A stretch of DNA of 60,651 nucleotides. Source: Janthinobacterium sp. Lineage in GTDB: Bacteria > Pseudomonadota > Gammaproteobacteria > Burkholderiales > Burkholderiaceae_D. Location of the stretch: contig NZ_RFSK01000037.1 in assembly GCF_009923995.1 (NCBI RefSeq), positions 1 through 60,651 on the forward strand. Direction: 5' to 3'. The position numbers and the translations under genes were made by a program. The notes under the pieces are model-generated. The model did not search any database, was not told where the DNA came from, and saw only the letters and a list, made by a program, of their open reading frames with translations. Shown piece after piece: positions 1 through 9,121 of the stretch. Numbering within the stretch: position 1 is the stretch's first letter; each line of letters begins with the position of its first letter.

Positions 1-106
1 GTTGCATGGGAGCTCGCATCATCAAGGGGAATGGGCGCATGATGCAAGCAAAGCCATTTATGCACTAGACTATCTCATTGAAGAACATTTATGAGTTGAA
101 TTCACA

Positions 107-1012
107 ATGGCAAGACTGGATGTCAACCGTTCCGGCGAGCTGGAAGTGTTCGTGCGCGTGGCCGAGCTGGGCGGCTTTTCCGCCGCCGCGCGCGCCTGCG
201 GCATGACGCCGTCGGCCGTCAGCAAGCTCGTCTCGCGGCTGGAGGCGCGCCTCGGCGCGCGCCTGCTGAACCGCTCCACGCGCCAGCTGCAGCTGACGGC
301 CGAGGGCTGCGGCCTGTACGAGCGGGGAATACACGTGCTGGCGGCCCTGGACGAGGCCGAGCGCTGCGCCGGCGTGCAGGATGTGCCACGCGGCAAGATC
401 AAGGTGAATGCGAACGTGCCCTTCGGCCAGCATTTCCTGCTGCCGCTGGCGCCGCTGTTCCTGGAGCGCTATCCGCAAGTGACGCTCGATATCGTGCTGA
501 CGGACGAAGTGGTCGACATCCTCGGCCAGCGCGCGGACGTGGCCGTGCGGGCCGGCCCCCTGAAAAGCTCCAGCCTGCTGGCGCGCAAGCTGGGCCAGAC
601 GCGCATGGCGATCGTCGCATCGCCCGCCTACCTGGCGCGGCGCGGCACGCCGCAGGTGCCCGCCGAGCTGGCGGCGCACAACTTGCTCGACGCCAATTAT
701 GCGCGCGCCCGCGCCGGCTGGCCGCTGCGCCTGCCCGAGGGCGACATCGTCGTGCCTGTCATAGGCAATGCCCAGGCCAGCGATGGCGAAGCCTTGCGGC
801 AGCTGGCGCTGGCGGGACTGGGACTGGCGCGCCTGGCCGCCTTCCAGGTGCGCGCCGACATCGCCGCCGGGCGCCTGCTGGCGCTGCTGGAGGGGTACAA
901 CCCGGGCGACAGCGAGGACGTGCATGCCGTCTTTGTGGGGCAGGGCGGGCACGTGCCGCTGCGCGTGCGCGTCTTCCTCGATTTCTTGGCGGAACATGTC
1001 GACCTGGGATGA
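107..1012 (+). CDS. LysR-family transcriptional regulator
   Basis: A 301-residue protein with the usual LysR layout. A winged helix-turn-helix lies at about residues 8-65 (FSAAARACGMTPSAVSKLVSRLE, then the arginine-rich turn RLLNRSTRQ). A periplasmic-binding-protein-like effector domain follows from about residue 90 to 295. The N-terminus (MARLDVNRSGELEVFVRVAE) is typical of the large LysR group that acts on oxidoreductase or efflux genes. The ATG at 107 is the first in frame and gives a full-length family member. No divergently transcribed partner is visible because the window begins 106 bases upstream, so the target is unknown. Family assignment is secure; the effector is not inferable. Confidence 0.95.
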   Translation: MARLDVNRSGELEVFVRVAELGGFSAAARACGMTPSAVSKLVSRLEARLGARLLNRSTRQLQLTAEGCGLYERGIHVLAALDEAERCAGVQDVPRGKIKVNANVPFGQHFLLPLAPLFLERYPQVTLDIVLTDEVVDILGQRADVAVRAGPLKSSSLLARKLGQTRMAIVASPAYLARRGTPQVPAELAAHNLLDANYARARAGWPLRLPEGDIVVPVIGNAQASDGEALRQLALAGLGLARLAAFQVRADIAAGRLLALLEGYNPGDSEDVHAVFVGQGGHVPLRVRVFLDFLAEHVDLG

Positions 1013-1124
1013 GCGTGCCCAGGCGCAATAGGCTACAGGCGGACACGGCCGCGCAGTACAATATCGGCATACAACAAATACGGTCCGCAATGGGTCGGCC
1101 CGTATCGTGTCTCTGAATGGAAAT

Positions 1125-1526
1125 ATGTTCCTGGTAAAACCTGAACGCCGCCGCCTGCTGCAGGTGGGCGCGACCGTGGCTGTCATCGCGCTGGGCCTGG
1201 CCTCGCGCGCCTTTCCCCAATTCGTTCCCGCCGCGCTCGGCAAGTATCCGGGCGACGCCCTGTGGGCCATGATGATCGTCTTTGCGCTGGGCGCCATCGC
1301 CACGCGCATGCGCACATGGCCGCTGGCGCTGATCGCGCTGCTGATCTGCTTTGCCGTGGAATTTGGCCAGCTGGTCCAGACGCCGTGGCTCGTCGCGCTG
1401 CGCGCCCATCCGCTGGGCCACCTGGTGCTGGGGTCGACCTTCGCCTGGGGCGACCTGATCGCCTACGTGGCGGGCGTGGCGATCGCGGCGCTGGTGGATG
1501 CAGCGGCGCTGTTCAAGCGCCGCTGA
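1125..1526 (+). CDS. DUF2809-like small integral membrane protein
   Basis: A roughly 133-residue, strongly hydrophobic protein with four predicted membrane segments (about residues 10-28, 42-58, 65-85 and 105-128) and a short basic C-terminus (FKRR). The pattern VEFGQL near the third segment, followed by a loop and a WGDLIAY segment, matches the DUF2809 family as I recall it. Function is unknown. A GTG 18 bases upstream is an alternative start, but the ATG at 1125 with GGA a few bases before it is preferred. The gene lies between the LysR gene and the convergent M16 peptidase, 6 bases from the latter's stop. Confidence 0.8.
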   Translation: MFLVKPERRRLLQVGATVAVIALGLASRAFPQFVPAALGKYPGDALWAMMIVFALGAIATRMRTWPLALIALLICFAVEFGQLVQTPWLVALRAHPLGHLVLGSTFAWGDLIAYVAGVAIAALVDAAALFKRR

Positions 1527-1532
1527 ACCCGA

Positions 1533-4346
1533 TTACTTGACGTTCCCCTCCGCATCGCGCAGTTCCACGGGCGCCAGCTTGAGCTTGGTCAATTGCGGGG
1601 CGATCTTCGCCTTGTCGCCCACGCCGATGACGATCAGCGTTTCCGGCTGCAGGTATTTCTTCGCCATCTGCTGCACCTGCTTGTCCGTCACGCCCGCAAA
1701 GCGCTGCGGCAAGGTGCTGTAATAGTCGAGGCCCAGGCCGTAGATATACGTGTTGGCCATGCTGCTGCTGATGCTGGCATTCGTCTCGAACTGGCCCGGC
1801 AGCGACAGCACCTGCGAATTGCGCGCATTCGACAATTCCTTGGCCGTGAGCGGCTTGGCGATCATGGCGCGGATTTCCTTGAAGGTTTCCGACACGGCCG
1901 GACCCGTCACGTCGGTGCGCACGCCGGCGGCTATCGAGAACGGTCCCGGCTGGCTACGGTACTGGAAGTGCGAGCGCACGCCATACGTGTAGCCCTTCTC
2001 TTCGCGCAAATTATTGCTCAGGCGGCTAGTAAACAGGCCGCCCAGCGCCGCGTTCATCACTTGCAGCGGCGCATAGTCGGGCGTGGCGCGGGCCACGCCG
2101 ATGGCCGACAGGCGCACGGCCGTCTGCGGCGCACCCGGCTTGTCGACGAGGATCAGCCGCGCCTTCGTCGTCTGCGGCGCCGCCGCTACCGGGGCGGCCA
2201 CCGTGCCCGCCTTCCAGCTGCCGAACTTGGCTTCGGCCAGGGCCTTCAGTTCCGCTGCGCCGATGTCGCCCGAGACGATCAGGGCCGCATTGTTGGGCAG
2301 GTAGTGCTGCTGCCAGTAGCCTTGCAGGTCGGCACGGCGCGTGGCTTTCAGGGCCGCTTCCGTGCCCAGCTGGATGTAACCGTAGGGATGTTGCGGGCCG
2401 TACAGGGCGGCCGCTTCCACGCGGGCCGCCACGGCCGCCGCGTTTTCGCGCTGCTGCGCCAGTTCGCCGAGGCGGCTGGCGCGCTGGCGTTCCACCTCTT
2501 CTTGCGGGAACTGCGGGTGCTGCACCACGTCGGCCAGCACGTCGAGCGCCTGCGGGAAGGTGGACTTGAGCGAGGTCAACTGGGCGAACGAGGCATCCGC
2601 GCCGGAGCCGGTGCCCAGGAAGGTGCCCAGCTGCGCCACGTCGTCGGCGATCTGCGGCGCGCTGCGCGTGGCCGTGCCTTCCTGCAGCAACTGCGCCGTG
2701 AAGCTCGACAAGCCCGGCTGCGCCAGCGGATTGGCGCCCGAGCCGCTCTTCACCACCAGCTGGCTGGAGACGAGGGGCACGGCCGGGTTGTAGTTGTGGA
2801 TCACGGTCAAGCCGTTGCTCAGGGTGAAGGACGTCGCTTGCGGCAGAACAAGCTTTGGCGCGGGACCCGCCTTCGGCACCGCGTTGCGCCACGGCTCGTC
2901 CGGGTTGATGGCCGTGCCCGGTGCAGCCTTGACCTTGCCCGGCGCGGGCGTCGCCACTTCCGGACCCAGGTCCGGCTTGCCCGGCACGCCATACACGACC
3001 ACGCGTGACTGGTTCTTCAGGTAGGTGTCCACGGCGCGCTGCACGCCGGCCGCCGTCACCTGGCGGTAGCGCTCGATATCCTTGGCCAGGTAGCCGGGAT
3101 CGCCCAGGTACTGGTTGTACTGGTTCATCATGTTGGCATTGCCGCCCACTTTTTCCACCTGGATCAGCAAGCTCGTCTCGATGCTGTTGCGGGCCCGTTC
3201 CAGCTCCTTCTCCGTGGGGCCGTTGGCGCGCAGCTGCTCCAGTTCCGCCTGCATGGCTTGCTCGATTTCCTCGGGCTGGTGGCCGGGACGGGCCGTCACG
3301 TCCACGGTAAACACGGAGGCGAGGGCGTTCGAGCTCTGGTTGGCGCCCACGTCCTGCGCGATCTGCTTGTCGTACACCATGGATTTATACAGACGGCTGG
3401 ACTTGCCGCCGGCCAGGATCTGCGCGGCCATCGTCAGTTCCGCGTCGTCAGGGGCATAGGCGGACGGCGTCAGCCAGGCCATGAAGACGCGCGGCAGCTC
3501 GACCCGGTCCTGCACCACGATGCGGCGTTCCTGCGTGATGGGCGGCGTGACGACATCGGGTTTCGGCACGGCCGGGCCGCTCTTGAAGCTGCCGAAGTAT
3601 TTGTTGACCAGCTCCTTGGTCTTCGCCTTGTCGATGTCGCCGGCGATCACCAGGCTGGCATTGTTGGGGCCATAGTACTTGGTAAAGAATTCCTTGATGT
3701 CGTCCAGTTTCGCGTTCTGGATGTCCGCGTGCGAACCGATGACGCTGGCGTAATACGGATGGTTCTTCGGAAACAGCTGGTGGTACAGGGCCTCCTGCAC
3801 GATGCCGTAGGGCGCGTTTTCCACGCTCTGGCGGCGCTCGTTGCGCACCACGTCCTGCTGGTTCGTCAATGCCGTCTGGTCGAGCACGTCCAGCAGGTAG
3901 CCCATGCGGTCGGAATGGGCCCACAGGGCCAGTTCCAGCTGGTTCGACGGCACCGTGTCGAAGTAATTGGTGCGGTCGAAATCCGTGCTGCCGTTCGAAT
4001 CCGTGGCGCCCGCTCCCTCCAGCAGCTGGTCGGCCATGCCGCGCGGCACGTGCTTGGTGGCGGCAAACATCATGTGCTCGAACAGGTGGGCAAAGCCCGT
4101 CAGCCCCGGCGCTTCATTTGCCGGTCCCACGTGGTACCAGATGTTGACGGCCGTGACGGGCAATTTATGGTCTTCCACGAGGATCACGTCCAGGCCGTTC
4201 GGCAGCGTGTATTTCTCGTAGGCCGTACTCGGCACGCTGGTCGCTCCCGTCGCGGCGGCCGCAGCGGCGGCGTGGACGACGGTGGACGGGGCGCCGTACA
4301 GCGACAGCATCAGGGCGGGTATGGCCAGCAGTTTGATCGGTTTCAT
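1533..4346 (-). CDS. Periplasmic M16 (insulinase/pitrilysin) family zinc peptidase, two-domain form
   Basis: A 937-residue secreted peptidase. The signal peptide (MKPIKLLAIPALMLSLYG, cleavage near the alanine run at about 26-32) is followed by an active M16 half. That half has the inverted zinc motif HLFEH at about residues 87-91 and the downstream glutamate region RRQSVENAPYG. A second M16-like half starts near residue 500 (SFTLSNGLTVIHNYNPAVPLV) and lacks the zinc motif, as usual for the paired alpha/beta arrangement fused in one chain. The R/Y-type motif (NLREEKGYTYGVRS) near residue 800 completes the active site. It probably degrades peptides in the periplasm. It lies 30 bases downstream of the TraM-like gene on the same strand and could be co-transcribed with it. 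Confidence 0.95.
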   Translation of the reverse strand: MKPIKLLAIPALMLSLYGAPSTVVHAAAAAAATGATSVPSTAYEKYTLPNGLDVILVEDHKLPVTAVNIWYHVGPANEAPGLTGFAHLFEHMMFAATKHVPRGMADQLLEGAGATDSNGSTDFDRTNYFDTVPSNQLELALWAHSDRMGYLLDVLDQTALTNQQDVVRNERRQSVENAPYGIVQEALYHQLFPKNHPYYASVIGSHADIQNAKLDDIKEFFTKYYGPNNASLVIAGDIDKAKTKELVNKYFGSFKSGPAVPKPDVVTPPITQERRIVVQDRVELPRVFMAWLTPSAYAPDDAELTMAAQILAGGKSSRLYKSMVYDKQIAQDVGANQSSNALASVFTVDVTARPGHQPEEIEQAMQAELEQLRANGPTEKELERARNSIETSLLIQVEKVGGNANMMNQYNQYLGDPGYLAKDIERYRQVTAAGVQRAVDTYLKNQSRVVVYGVPGKPDLGPEVATPAPGKVKAAPGTAINPDEPWRNAVPKAGPAPKLVLPQATSFTLSNGLTVIHNYNPAVPLVSSQLVVKSGSGANPLAQPGLSSFTAQLLQEGTATRSAPQIADDVAQLGTFLGTGSGADASFAQLTSLKSTFPQALDVLADVVQHPQFPQEEVERQRASRLGELAQQRENAAAVAARVEAAALYGPQHPYGYIQLGTEAALKATRRADLQGYWQQHYLPNNAALIVSGDIGAAELKALAEAKFGSWKAGTVAAPVAAAPQTTKARLILVDKPGAPQTAVRLSAIGVARATPDYAPLQVMNAALGGLFTSRLSNNLREEKGYTYGVRSHFQYRSQPGPFSIAAGVRTDVTGPAVSETFKEIRAMIAKPLTAKELSNARNSQVLSLPGQFETNASISSSMANTYIYGLGLDYYSTLPQRFAGVTDKQVQQMAKKYLQPETLIVIGVGDKAKIAPQLTKLKLAPVELRDAEGNVK

Positions 4347-4376
4347 GCGTGCTTCCAGAGAGGGGTTGGTAGGATG

Positions 4377-4770
4377 CTACGGTTGGCTTGTGGCTTGCGT
4401 GGGGGGCGCCGCGGGCGTGCTCTTGTAGAGCAGGGCCGCGCCGCCCAGCACGAGCAGGGCGCTGGCGAGGGAAACGATGGCGGCGGCGCCCAGCAGGCGC
4501 CATTCGCGCGGCGTGAAGCCGGCCGGCGATGGCGCGGACACGGGCGTCTGCGGCACGGAGGGGGGCGGGGCGGCGGCCGGCAATTACAGCCTCAGCGCGC
4601 GCCTGCGCCGCCAGCGCCTCCGTGGCCCCTTCCAGCAGGGCCAGCTGGCGCCCGACGGTTTCCGCCAGCACCGCTTCGTTCAGCGCCACCAGGGCGAATA
4701 CGGGGTCGTCGACGTCGATCTTGATGCCCGTCTTGTCGAACACCTGCGTGCGCAGTTTATGCGGGTCCAT
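4377..4770 (-). pseudogene. TraM-like conjugation-type accessory protein, frameshifted
   Basis: The start codon directly follows the stop of the TraL-like gene (TAG then ATG). The first 70 or so codons read MDPHKLRTQVFDKTGIKIDV, then DDPVFALVALNEAVLAETVG, resembling the N-terminus of IncP TraM (a KDDPI..L.LNE pattern). After a run of six C on the coding strand (about 4561-4566) this frame runs on into sequence antisense to nothing sensible. The next frame continues smoothly as SVPQTPVSAPSPAGFTPREW and a single C-terminal membrane anchor, stopping at 4377. Removing one C restores a roughly 130-residue protein. Either this is a homopolymer sequencing error or the gene is broken. TraM similarity is recalled from the family, not computed. 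Confidence 0.6.
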
Positions 4771-5499
4771 CTACCACTGCACCTTGTCGAGCTGTTCGAA
4801 GATGTCGCGGTAGACGACCTTGATGCGCTGCTTTTCCATGATGTTGAACTTGTCGTTCTGCAGCACTTCCTGCATCGTCAGGCGCGCCGTGTTCATCTTC
4901 TTGACGTCCGCGCCGAAGGTGTCGGGATTGCGCTGGCTCAAGGTGATGCTGCCTTTCACGCGCGCGCGGTTGTCGGCATACGATTGCGATTCGATGAACT
5001 GCTTGCCGGACGCCGATTGCAGCAGGCCGAAGTGCTCGTTCTGCCACAGCACCAGCGGCACCTTCGTCGATTGCGCCGTGGCAACAAAGCCCGTGGCCGT
5101 GTCGTGCAGGGTGTCGCCGCCGCCGACGATGGTGTGGATGTAGACCTTGCGGCCCGATTCTTCCAGCAGGGAAAAACAGTCGTTTTCCAGCAGATAGCCC
5201 ATCAGGGGCGAAAAGGTGTTGGCGCCATTGTCGACCACGCAGTTGCCGTCGTCTTCGAGGATGTCGATCATCAGCGCGTCGAAGCGCTTCGGATCGATGT
5301 TGCGCGCATCCGTCATCACGGGCACGTGTTTGACATTCATCGCCTTGTAGCGCGAAAAGGTGGCGTTTTCCTGATCGGTGTCATAGCAGCGCAGGGGCGT
5401 GCTGTCCTTGCCGCCCATCCATTGCGCCAGCAGGGTCGAGACGAGGGTCTTGCCGATGCCACCCTTGCCCTGCAGGATGAAATGTACCGTGTTTTGCAT
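4771..5499 (-). CDS. TraL-like ParA/MinD-superfamily ATPase
   Basis: A 242-residue P-loop protein with a deviant Walker A at residues 10-18 (QGKGGIGKT, the signature lysine pair of the ParA/MinD group) and a DTDQENATFSRYKAMNV segment. The Walker A context, the length, the VIHTIVGGGDTLHDT segment and the C-terminal QRIKVVYRDIFEQLD closely resemble TraL of the IncP plasmid RP4 Tra1 region, as I remember that sequence. GGAG lies about 9 bases before the ATG. Its stop abuts the start of the TraM-like gene, repeating the traL-traM order of IncP plasmids. No relaxase, coupling protein or mating-pair gene is nearby, so conjugation is not supported. What it does on a chromosome is unknown. Confidence 0.75.
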   Translation of the reverse strand: MQNTVHFILQGKGGIGKTLVSTLLAQWMGGKDSTPLRCYDTDQENATFSRYKAMNVKHVPVMTDARNIDPKRFDALMIDILEDDGNCVVDNGANTFSPLMGYLLENDCFSLLEESGRKVYIHTIVGGGDTLHDTATGFVATAQSTKVPLVLWQNEHFGLLQSASGKQFIESQSYADNRARVKGSITLSQRNPDTFGADVKKMNTARLTMQEVLQNDKFNIMEKQRIKVVYRDIFEQLDKVQW

Positions 5500-5544
5500 T
5501 GCGACTACTCCAGGTTGTTGCGTCAGTTGCGTCAGAAATCGGGA

Positions 5545-6474
5545 TCAGTGACAGCGGGCCATGCCGCTGTCGGGGGCCGGGCGCTTCACTTGCCCGTCGT
5601 CGGGCACGCCCAGGTATTGCCAGCTGTAGCCATCGTCGTGCAGGCGCAGCTTCAGCACGCCATGGCTGCTGTTGTCGCGCATTTCACTGTGCGGCATCAG
5701 GTAAAAGAAGGGCGTCAGGAAGGCGCCGCCCGTGCCGACGACGAACTGGCGCACGCCGCGCTGCGTGTCGACCTTGCCTTGCGCATCCTGCGGCGCGAAG
5801 CGTTCGTAGTCGTGGTCATGGCCCGACAGCACCAGTTCCGCGCCCGCGTCATACAGGGCTTGCCAGGCCGGCTGCATGGTTTTCGGCGCGATATGCCCGC
5901 CGGAACTGTACAGCGGCGCATGCCAGTAGGCGAGGGTGCAGCGCCGCGGGTGGCGCGCCAGGTCGTCCCGCAGCCAGGCCAGCTGTTCCGCCAGGCGCGC
6001 GGCCGGCAGGTGGCTGTTGAGGGAAATCACGTGCCAGGCGCCCAGTTCAAAGCTGTAGTAGTCGGGGCGGCCGAAATAGGCGGCATAGCCGCTGGCCTCC
6101 CGCGAGCCGTAGTATTCATGGTTGCCCGGAGTGGGGAAGGTGCGCTCCTTGAAGCGGCCCCAGGTGGGCGCGTAGCAATCGCGAAATTCCGCCGCCAGGC
6201 CCGCCGGATAGGTATGGTCTCCCAGGCTCAGCACGGCCGCGCGGGGCTTGTCGGCCAGTTCGCCCGCGATCAGGTCGGCCGTCTGCGCCGCTCCCGTGTA
6301 GGCCCAGCCCCGCTGGCGGCAGTCGGCGATGTCGCCGGCCGCGTACACGGTGTAGGCGGGTCCCTGCAAGGGCGGGCCGGCCGGCTCCTGTCCCGCCGGT
6401 GCGGCGGCGCAGCCGGCAAGCAGCAGCAGGCAGGGCAGTGGCAGGCAAAGGGGCGGGCGCGTGAACAGGGTCAT
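5545..6474 (-). CDS. Metallophosphoesterase lipoprotein (purple-acid-phosphatase-like)
   Basis: About 309 residues from the ATG at 6474. This start is preferred to upstream in-frame codons because it begins directly with a lipoprotein signal (MTLFTRPPLCLPLPCLLLLAGC, lipobox LAGC). The calcineurin-like metallophosphoesterase motifs are all visible: AAGDIADC, LSLGDHTYPAG (GD), TPGNHEYY (GNHE), LAYWHAPLY and LSGHDHDYER (GHxH). Substrate is unknown. It probably sits in the outer membrane or periplasm. The gene ends 45 bases upstream of the TraL-like ATPase on the same strand, so it may head that small operon. Confidence 0.92.
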   Translation of the reverse strand: MTLFTRPPLCLPLPCLLLLAGCAAAPAGQEPAGPPLQGPAYTVYAAGDIADCRQRGWAYTGAAQTADLIAGELADKPRAAVLSLGDHTYPAGLAAEFRDCYAPTWGRFKERTFPTPGNHEYYGSREASGYAAYFGRPDYYSFELGAWHVISLNSHLPAARLAEQLAWLRDDLARHPRRCTLAYWHAPLYSSGGHIAPKTMQPAWQALYDAGAELVLSGHDHDYERFAPQDAQGKVDTQRGVRQFVVGTGGAFLTPFFYLMPHSEMRDNSSHGVLKLRLHDDGYSWQYLGVPDDGQVKRPAPDSGMARCH

Positions 6475-6695
6475 GAAGGCGGCGTGGCGGGGGTGTCTGG
6501 CGATGGTTGAGAATAGTTCTTTTTGACGTATAGGGCAACCATGGCGCTGTCCCATGGCAACTGGCATTTTTACCACAATCCTTTGCAAAGTTGCCATGGG
6601 GAAGAACGAATCTGGTTATGATGTTAATCAGGATACCATTGTTGCAGAGCAATTTTTTTGTGAACCATCCACGCCAGAGTGTGCATGAGGAAGCA

Positions 6696-8465
6696 GTGCC
6701 GATCTCCAGTCTCGATAAAGCCGACATCGACCGCCTGAATCAGCAGGCCCTGTCTTGCCTCGTCGGCAACCGCCGCCAGGCGCGGCGGCTGGCACAGATG
6801 GCGCTGGCGGCGGCGCAGCGCCAGCAATATGGACGCGGCGCCGCGTATGCGGAACTCAATCATTGCTGGCTGGCCTATTACGGGGGCGAGGCCGAACCGC
6901 CGTGCGGCGGCTTGCGCGACTATTTCCGGCAGACGGGCGACCTCGAAGGCGGCATGGAGGTCGCCGCCCTGCAGGGCGCGTATGCGAGCCGGCGCGGCGA
7001 CTTTGCCGAGGCGGAGCAGCATTTCTTGCAGGCGCGCACGCAGGCCGCGCAGATTCCCGACTCGCTGCATAAGTTCATGCTGTATGCGCGGCTGGGCGTC
7101 GATGCCCTGAACCGCGGCGACACGCAGGACGGCCCGCGCAATTTCCTGCTGGCGCTGGATATCGCCGAGCGCTTCGGCAGCCCCGCGCACCGGGTCAACA
7201 GCCTGTCGAACCTGGCGTCGTCGCAGCACGACCTGGGCAATGACGAAGACGCCATCCCCCTGCTGGTCGAGGCGCTCGAGATCATCGGCACGCAAAAGCT
7301 CAAATACCAGCAAACCATCGTCTCGGCCAACCTGGCCATGTGCTTATTGGCCACGGGCAAGCCGGCCGAGGCGCTGGCGCTGGTCGAGCCGTTCTATGAG
7401 TGGCCGGAAGAAGACCTGGCCATCCGCGCCTTCCTCTTCTGCATTGCCGCCCATGCGGCCATCCTGCTGCAGCAGCCGGCCAGCGCCCTGCAGCTGCTGC
7501 TGCGCGCCGAGGAATATGCGCGCCGGGGCCAGGACCTGGAAGAGCAGATGCACGCGTGGCTGGTGCGCGGCAAGCTGGACCTGGACGCGGGCCAGACGGC
7601 GCAGGCGCTGGCCTCGCTGACGCAGGCGCACAGCCTGCTGAGCTGGACGCGCAATCCGTTTCACCAGCAGCAGATCCTGCGCGGGCTGGCCGAGATCAAC
7701 GCCCGGCTGGGGCAATGGCAGGCCGCCTATGGCTATCTGCAGCAATACCAGGCCGCGTTCGAGGCCAGCAGCAAGTCGGCGCGCGCCTCGCGCAGCCTGA
7801 TGCGCAACCTGGAAAAGGAAATGCACAGCCTGAAGGCCGAGCGCGACAAGGCGCTGGAGCTGCAGGCGGCGCGCGAGTCGGAAAACCTCAAGCTCGAGCA
7901 CCTGAACCGCGAGCTGGCGCACCAGATCCTGCACGTCAATTCCCTGCAGGACAGCCTGAAGGAGCAGGCCATGCGCGACCACCTGACGGGCCTGTACAAC
8001 CGCCGCCATTTCGAAACCTGCCTCAATGCCATCCTGCACGAGGCCGACGCCCAGGCGCCCGTGACCATCGCCATCATCGACCTGGACTTCTTCAAGCGCG
8101 TCAACGACACCTTCGGCCACAATTTTGGCGACGAGGTGCTGATCCAGTTCGCGCGCCTGGTGGAAAGCCAGCTGCGCGGCAGCGACATGCTGTGCCGCTA
8201 CGGCGGCGAGGAGTTCTGCCTGCTGTTGCGCGAAGCCGACAGCGTCATCGCCGCGCACAAGATCGACGATATCGCCGCGCGCTACCGCCAGTTGCTGATC
8301 CGCCAGGCGCCGCACAGCTTGACGGGCTGCACCTTTTCGGCCGGCATCGCCGAATACCCGCGCCACGGCGCGGGCCGCCACGAATTGCTGATGCGCGCCG
8401 ACAGCGCCCTGTATGCGGCGAAACAGGCGGGCCGCGACCGCGCCTGCGTTGCCGATCCTACTTGA
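6696..8465 (+). CDS. TPR-repeat diguanylate cyclase (GGDEF)
   Basis: About 589 residues. The N-terminal 380 or so residues form tetratricopeptide-type helical pairs (for example AYASRRGDFAEAEQHFLQA, LSNLASSQHDLGNDEDAIPL). A coiled coil follows at about 375-430, then a C-terminal GGDEF domain with DLDFFKRVNDTFGHNFGD and an intact GGEEF signature near residue 502. It should make cyclic di-GMP from two GTP in the cytosol; no membrane segment is seen. The GTG at 6696 is chosen because GAGG lies 5 bases upstream. An ATG at 6618 in the same frame would add 26 residues without a good ribosome site. The stop overlaps the end of the convergent pncC gene by 8 bases. Confidence 0.9.
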   Translation: MPISSLDKADIDRLNQQALSCLVGNRRQARRLAQMALAAAQRQQYGRGAAYAELNHCWLAYYGGEAEPPCGGLRDYFRQTGDLEGGMEVAALQGAYASRRGDFAEAEQHFLQARTQAAQIPDSLHKFMLYARLGVDALNRGDTQDGPRNFLLALDIAERFGSPAHRVNSLSNLASSQHDLGNDEDAIPLLVEALEIIGTQKLKYQQTIVSANLAMCLLATGKPAEALALVEPFYEWPEEDLAIRAFLFCIAAHAAILLQQPASALQLLLRAEEYARRGQDLEEQMHAWLVRGKLDLDAGQTAQALASLTQAHSLLSWTRNPFHQQQILRGLAEINARLGQWQAAYGYLQQYQAAFEASSKSARASRSLMRNLEKEMHSLKAERDKALELQAARESENLKLEHLNRELAHQILHVNSLQDSLKEQAMRDHLTGLYNRRHFETCLNAILHEADAQAPVTIAIIDLDFFKRVNDTFGHNFGDEVLIQFARLVESQLRGSDMLCRYGGEEFCLLLREADSVIAAHKIDDIAARYRQLLIRQAPHSLTGCTFSAGIAEYPRHGAGRHELLMRADSALYAAKQAGRDRACVADPT

Positions 8466-8940
8466 TAAATCGCAATAGCCCCTGCAGGGCATGGGCGACG
8501 GCCTGTTCGCGCACGGCTTGCCGGTCGCCCGCAAACACCAGCCGTTCCGTGTGCACGTGGCCGGCGCGGGCCCAGCCGAAGCAGACGGTGCCGACGGGCT
8601 TGCCGGGCACGCCCCCCGTGGGGCCGGCGATGCCCGTGGTCGAGACGGCCACCTGGGCGTCGCTGTGGGCCAGGCTGCCCTGCGCCATGGCGGCGGCCAC
8701 TTCCTCGCTGACGGCGCCATGCGCGGCGATCAGGTCGGCCGGCACGCCCAGCATGGCGGTCTTGGCGGCGTTCGAATAGGTGACGAAGCCCCGCTCGAAC
8801 CAGGCGCTGGAGCCGCCGACATCGGTGACGGTCTGCGCCACGCCGCCGCCCGTGCACGATTCGGCCGTGGCCAGCAGCAGGCCGCGGGCCTGCAAGGCGT
8901 GGCCGACGGCGGTGGAAAGGGGGAAGAGCGCGTTGTCCAT
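8458..8940 (-). CDS. pncC: Nicotinamide-nucleotide amidohydrolase, CinA C-terminal domain family
   Basis: A 160-residue stand-alone CinA C-terminal domain. Family signatures are LATAESCTGGGVAQTVTDVGGSS (with the catalytic serine), GFVTYSNAAKTAMLGV, GAVSEEVAAAMAQG and TTGIAGPTGG. The family deamidates NMN to nicotinate mononucleotide, recycling NAD breakdown products. The ATG at 8938-8940 is chosen because it starts the conserved domain (MDNALFPLST); in-frame extension upstream has no similarity. In many Burkholderiales this gene follows thiL and pgpA. Here thiL is 5.4 kb away, beyond three opposite-strand signalling genes, and no pgpA is present. Confidence 0.93.
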   Translation of the reverse strand: MDNALFPLSTAVGHALQARGLLLATAESCTGGGVAQTVTDVGGSSAWFERGFVTYSNAAKTAMLGVPADLIAAHGAVSEEVAAAMAQGSLAHSDAQVAVSTTGIAGPTGGVPGKPVGTVCFGWARAGHVHTERLVFAGDRQAVREQAVAHALQGLLRFIK

Positions 8941-9121
8941 GCGGGATGCCTGTGTGCGGTGGGGGAGGAAGCGTGACTGTAGCATGGCGTACGGTAAAAG
9001 AAACTTTCCCCGGTATCGGCGAAAATGCGTACACTCTTTTATACATTTGCTACCAATATGGGCAGGCAGGCGGTCTGCCGCCGCGCCGCCCTGGTTCGCA
9101 TCGCCCGAATAGGGACGCGGC

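Noticed and set aside
1..106. Start of window upstream of lysR
   Set aside because: No complete gene, tRNA or operator could be supported in so short a leader.
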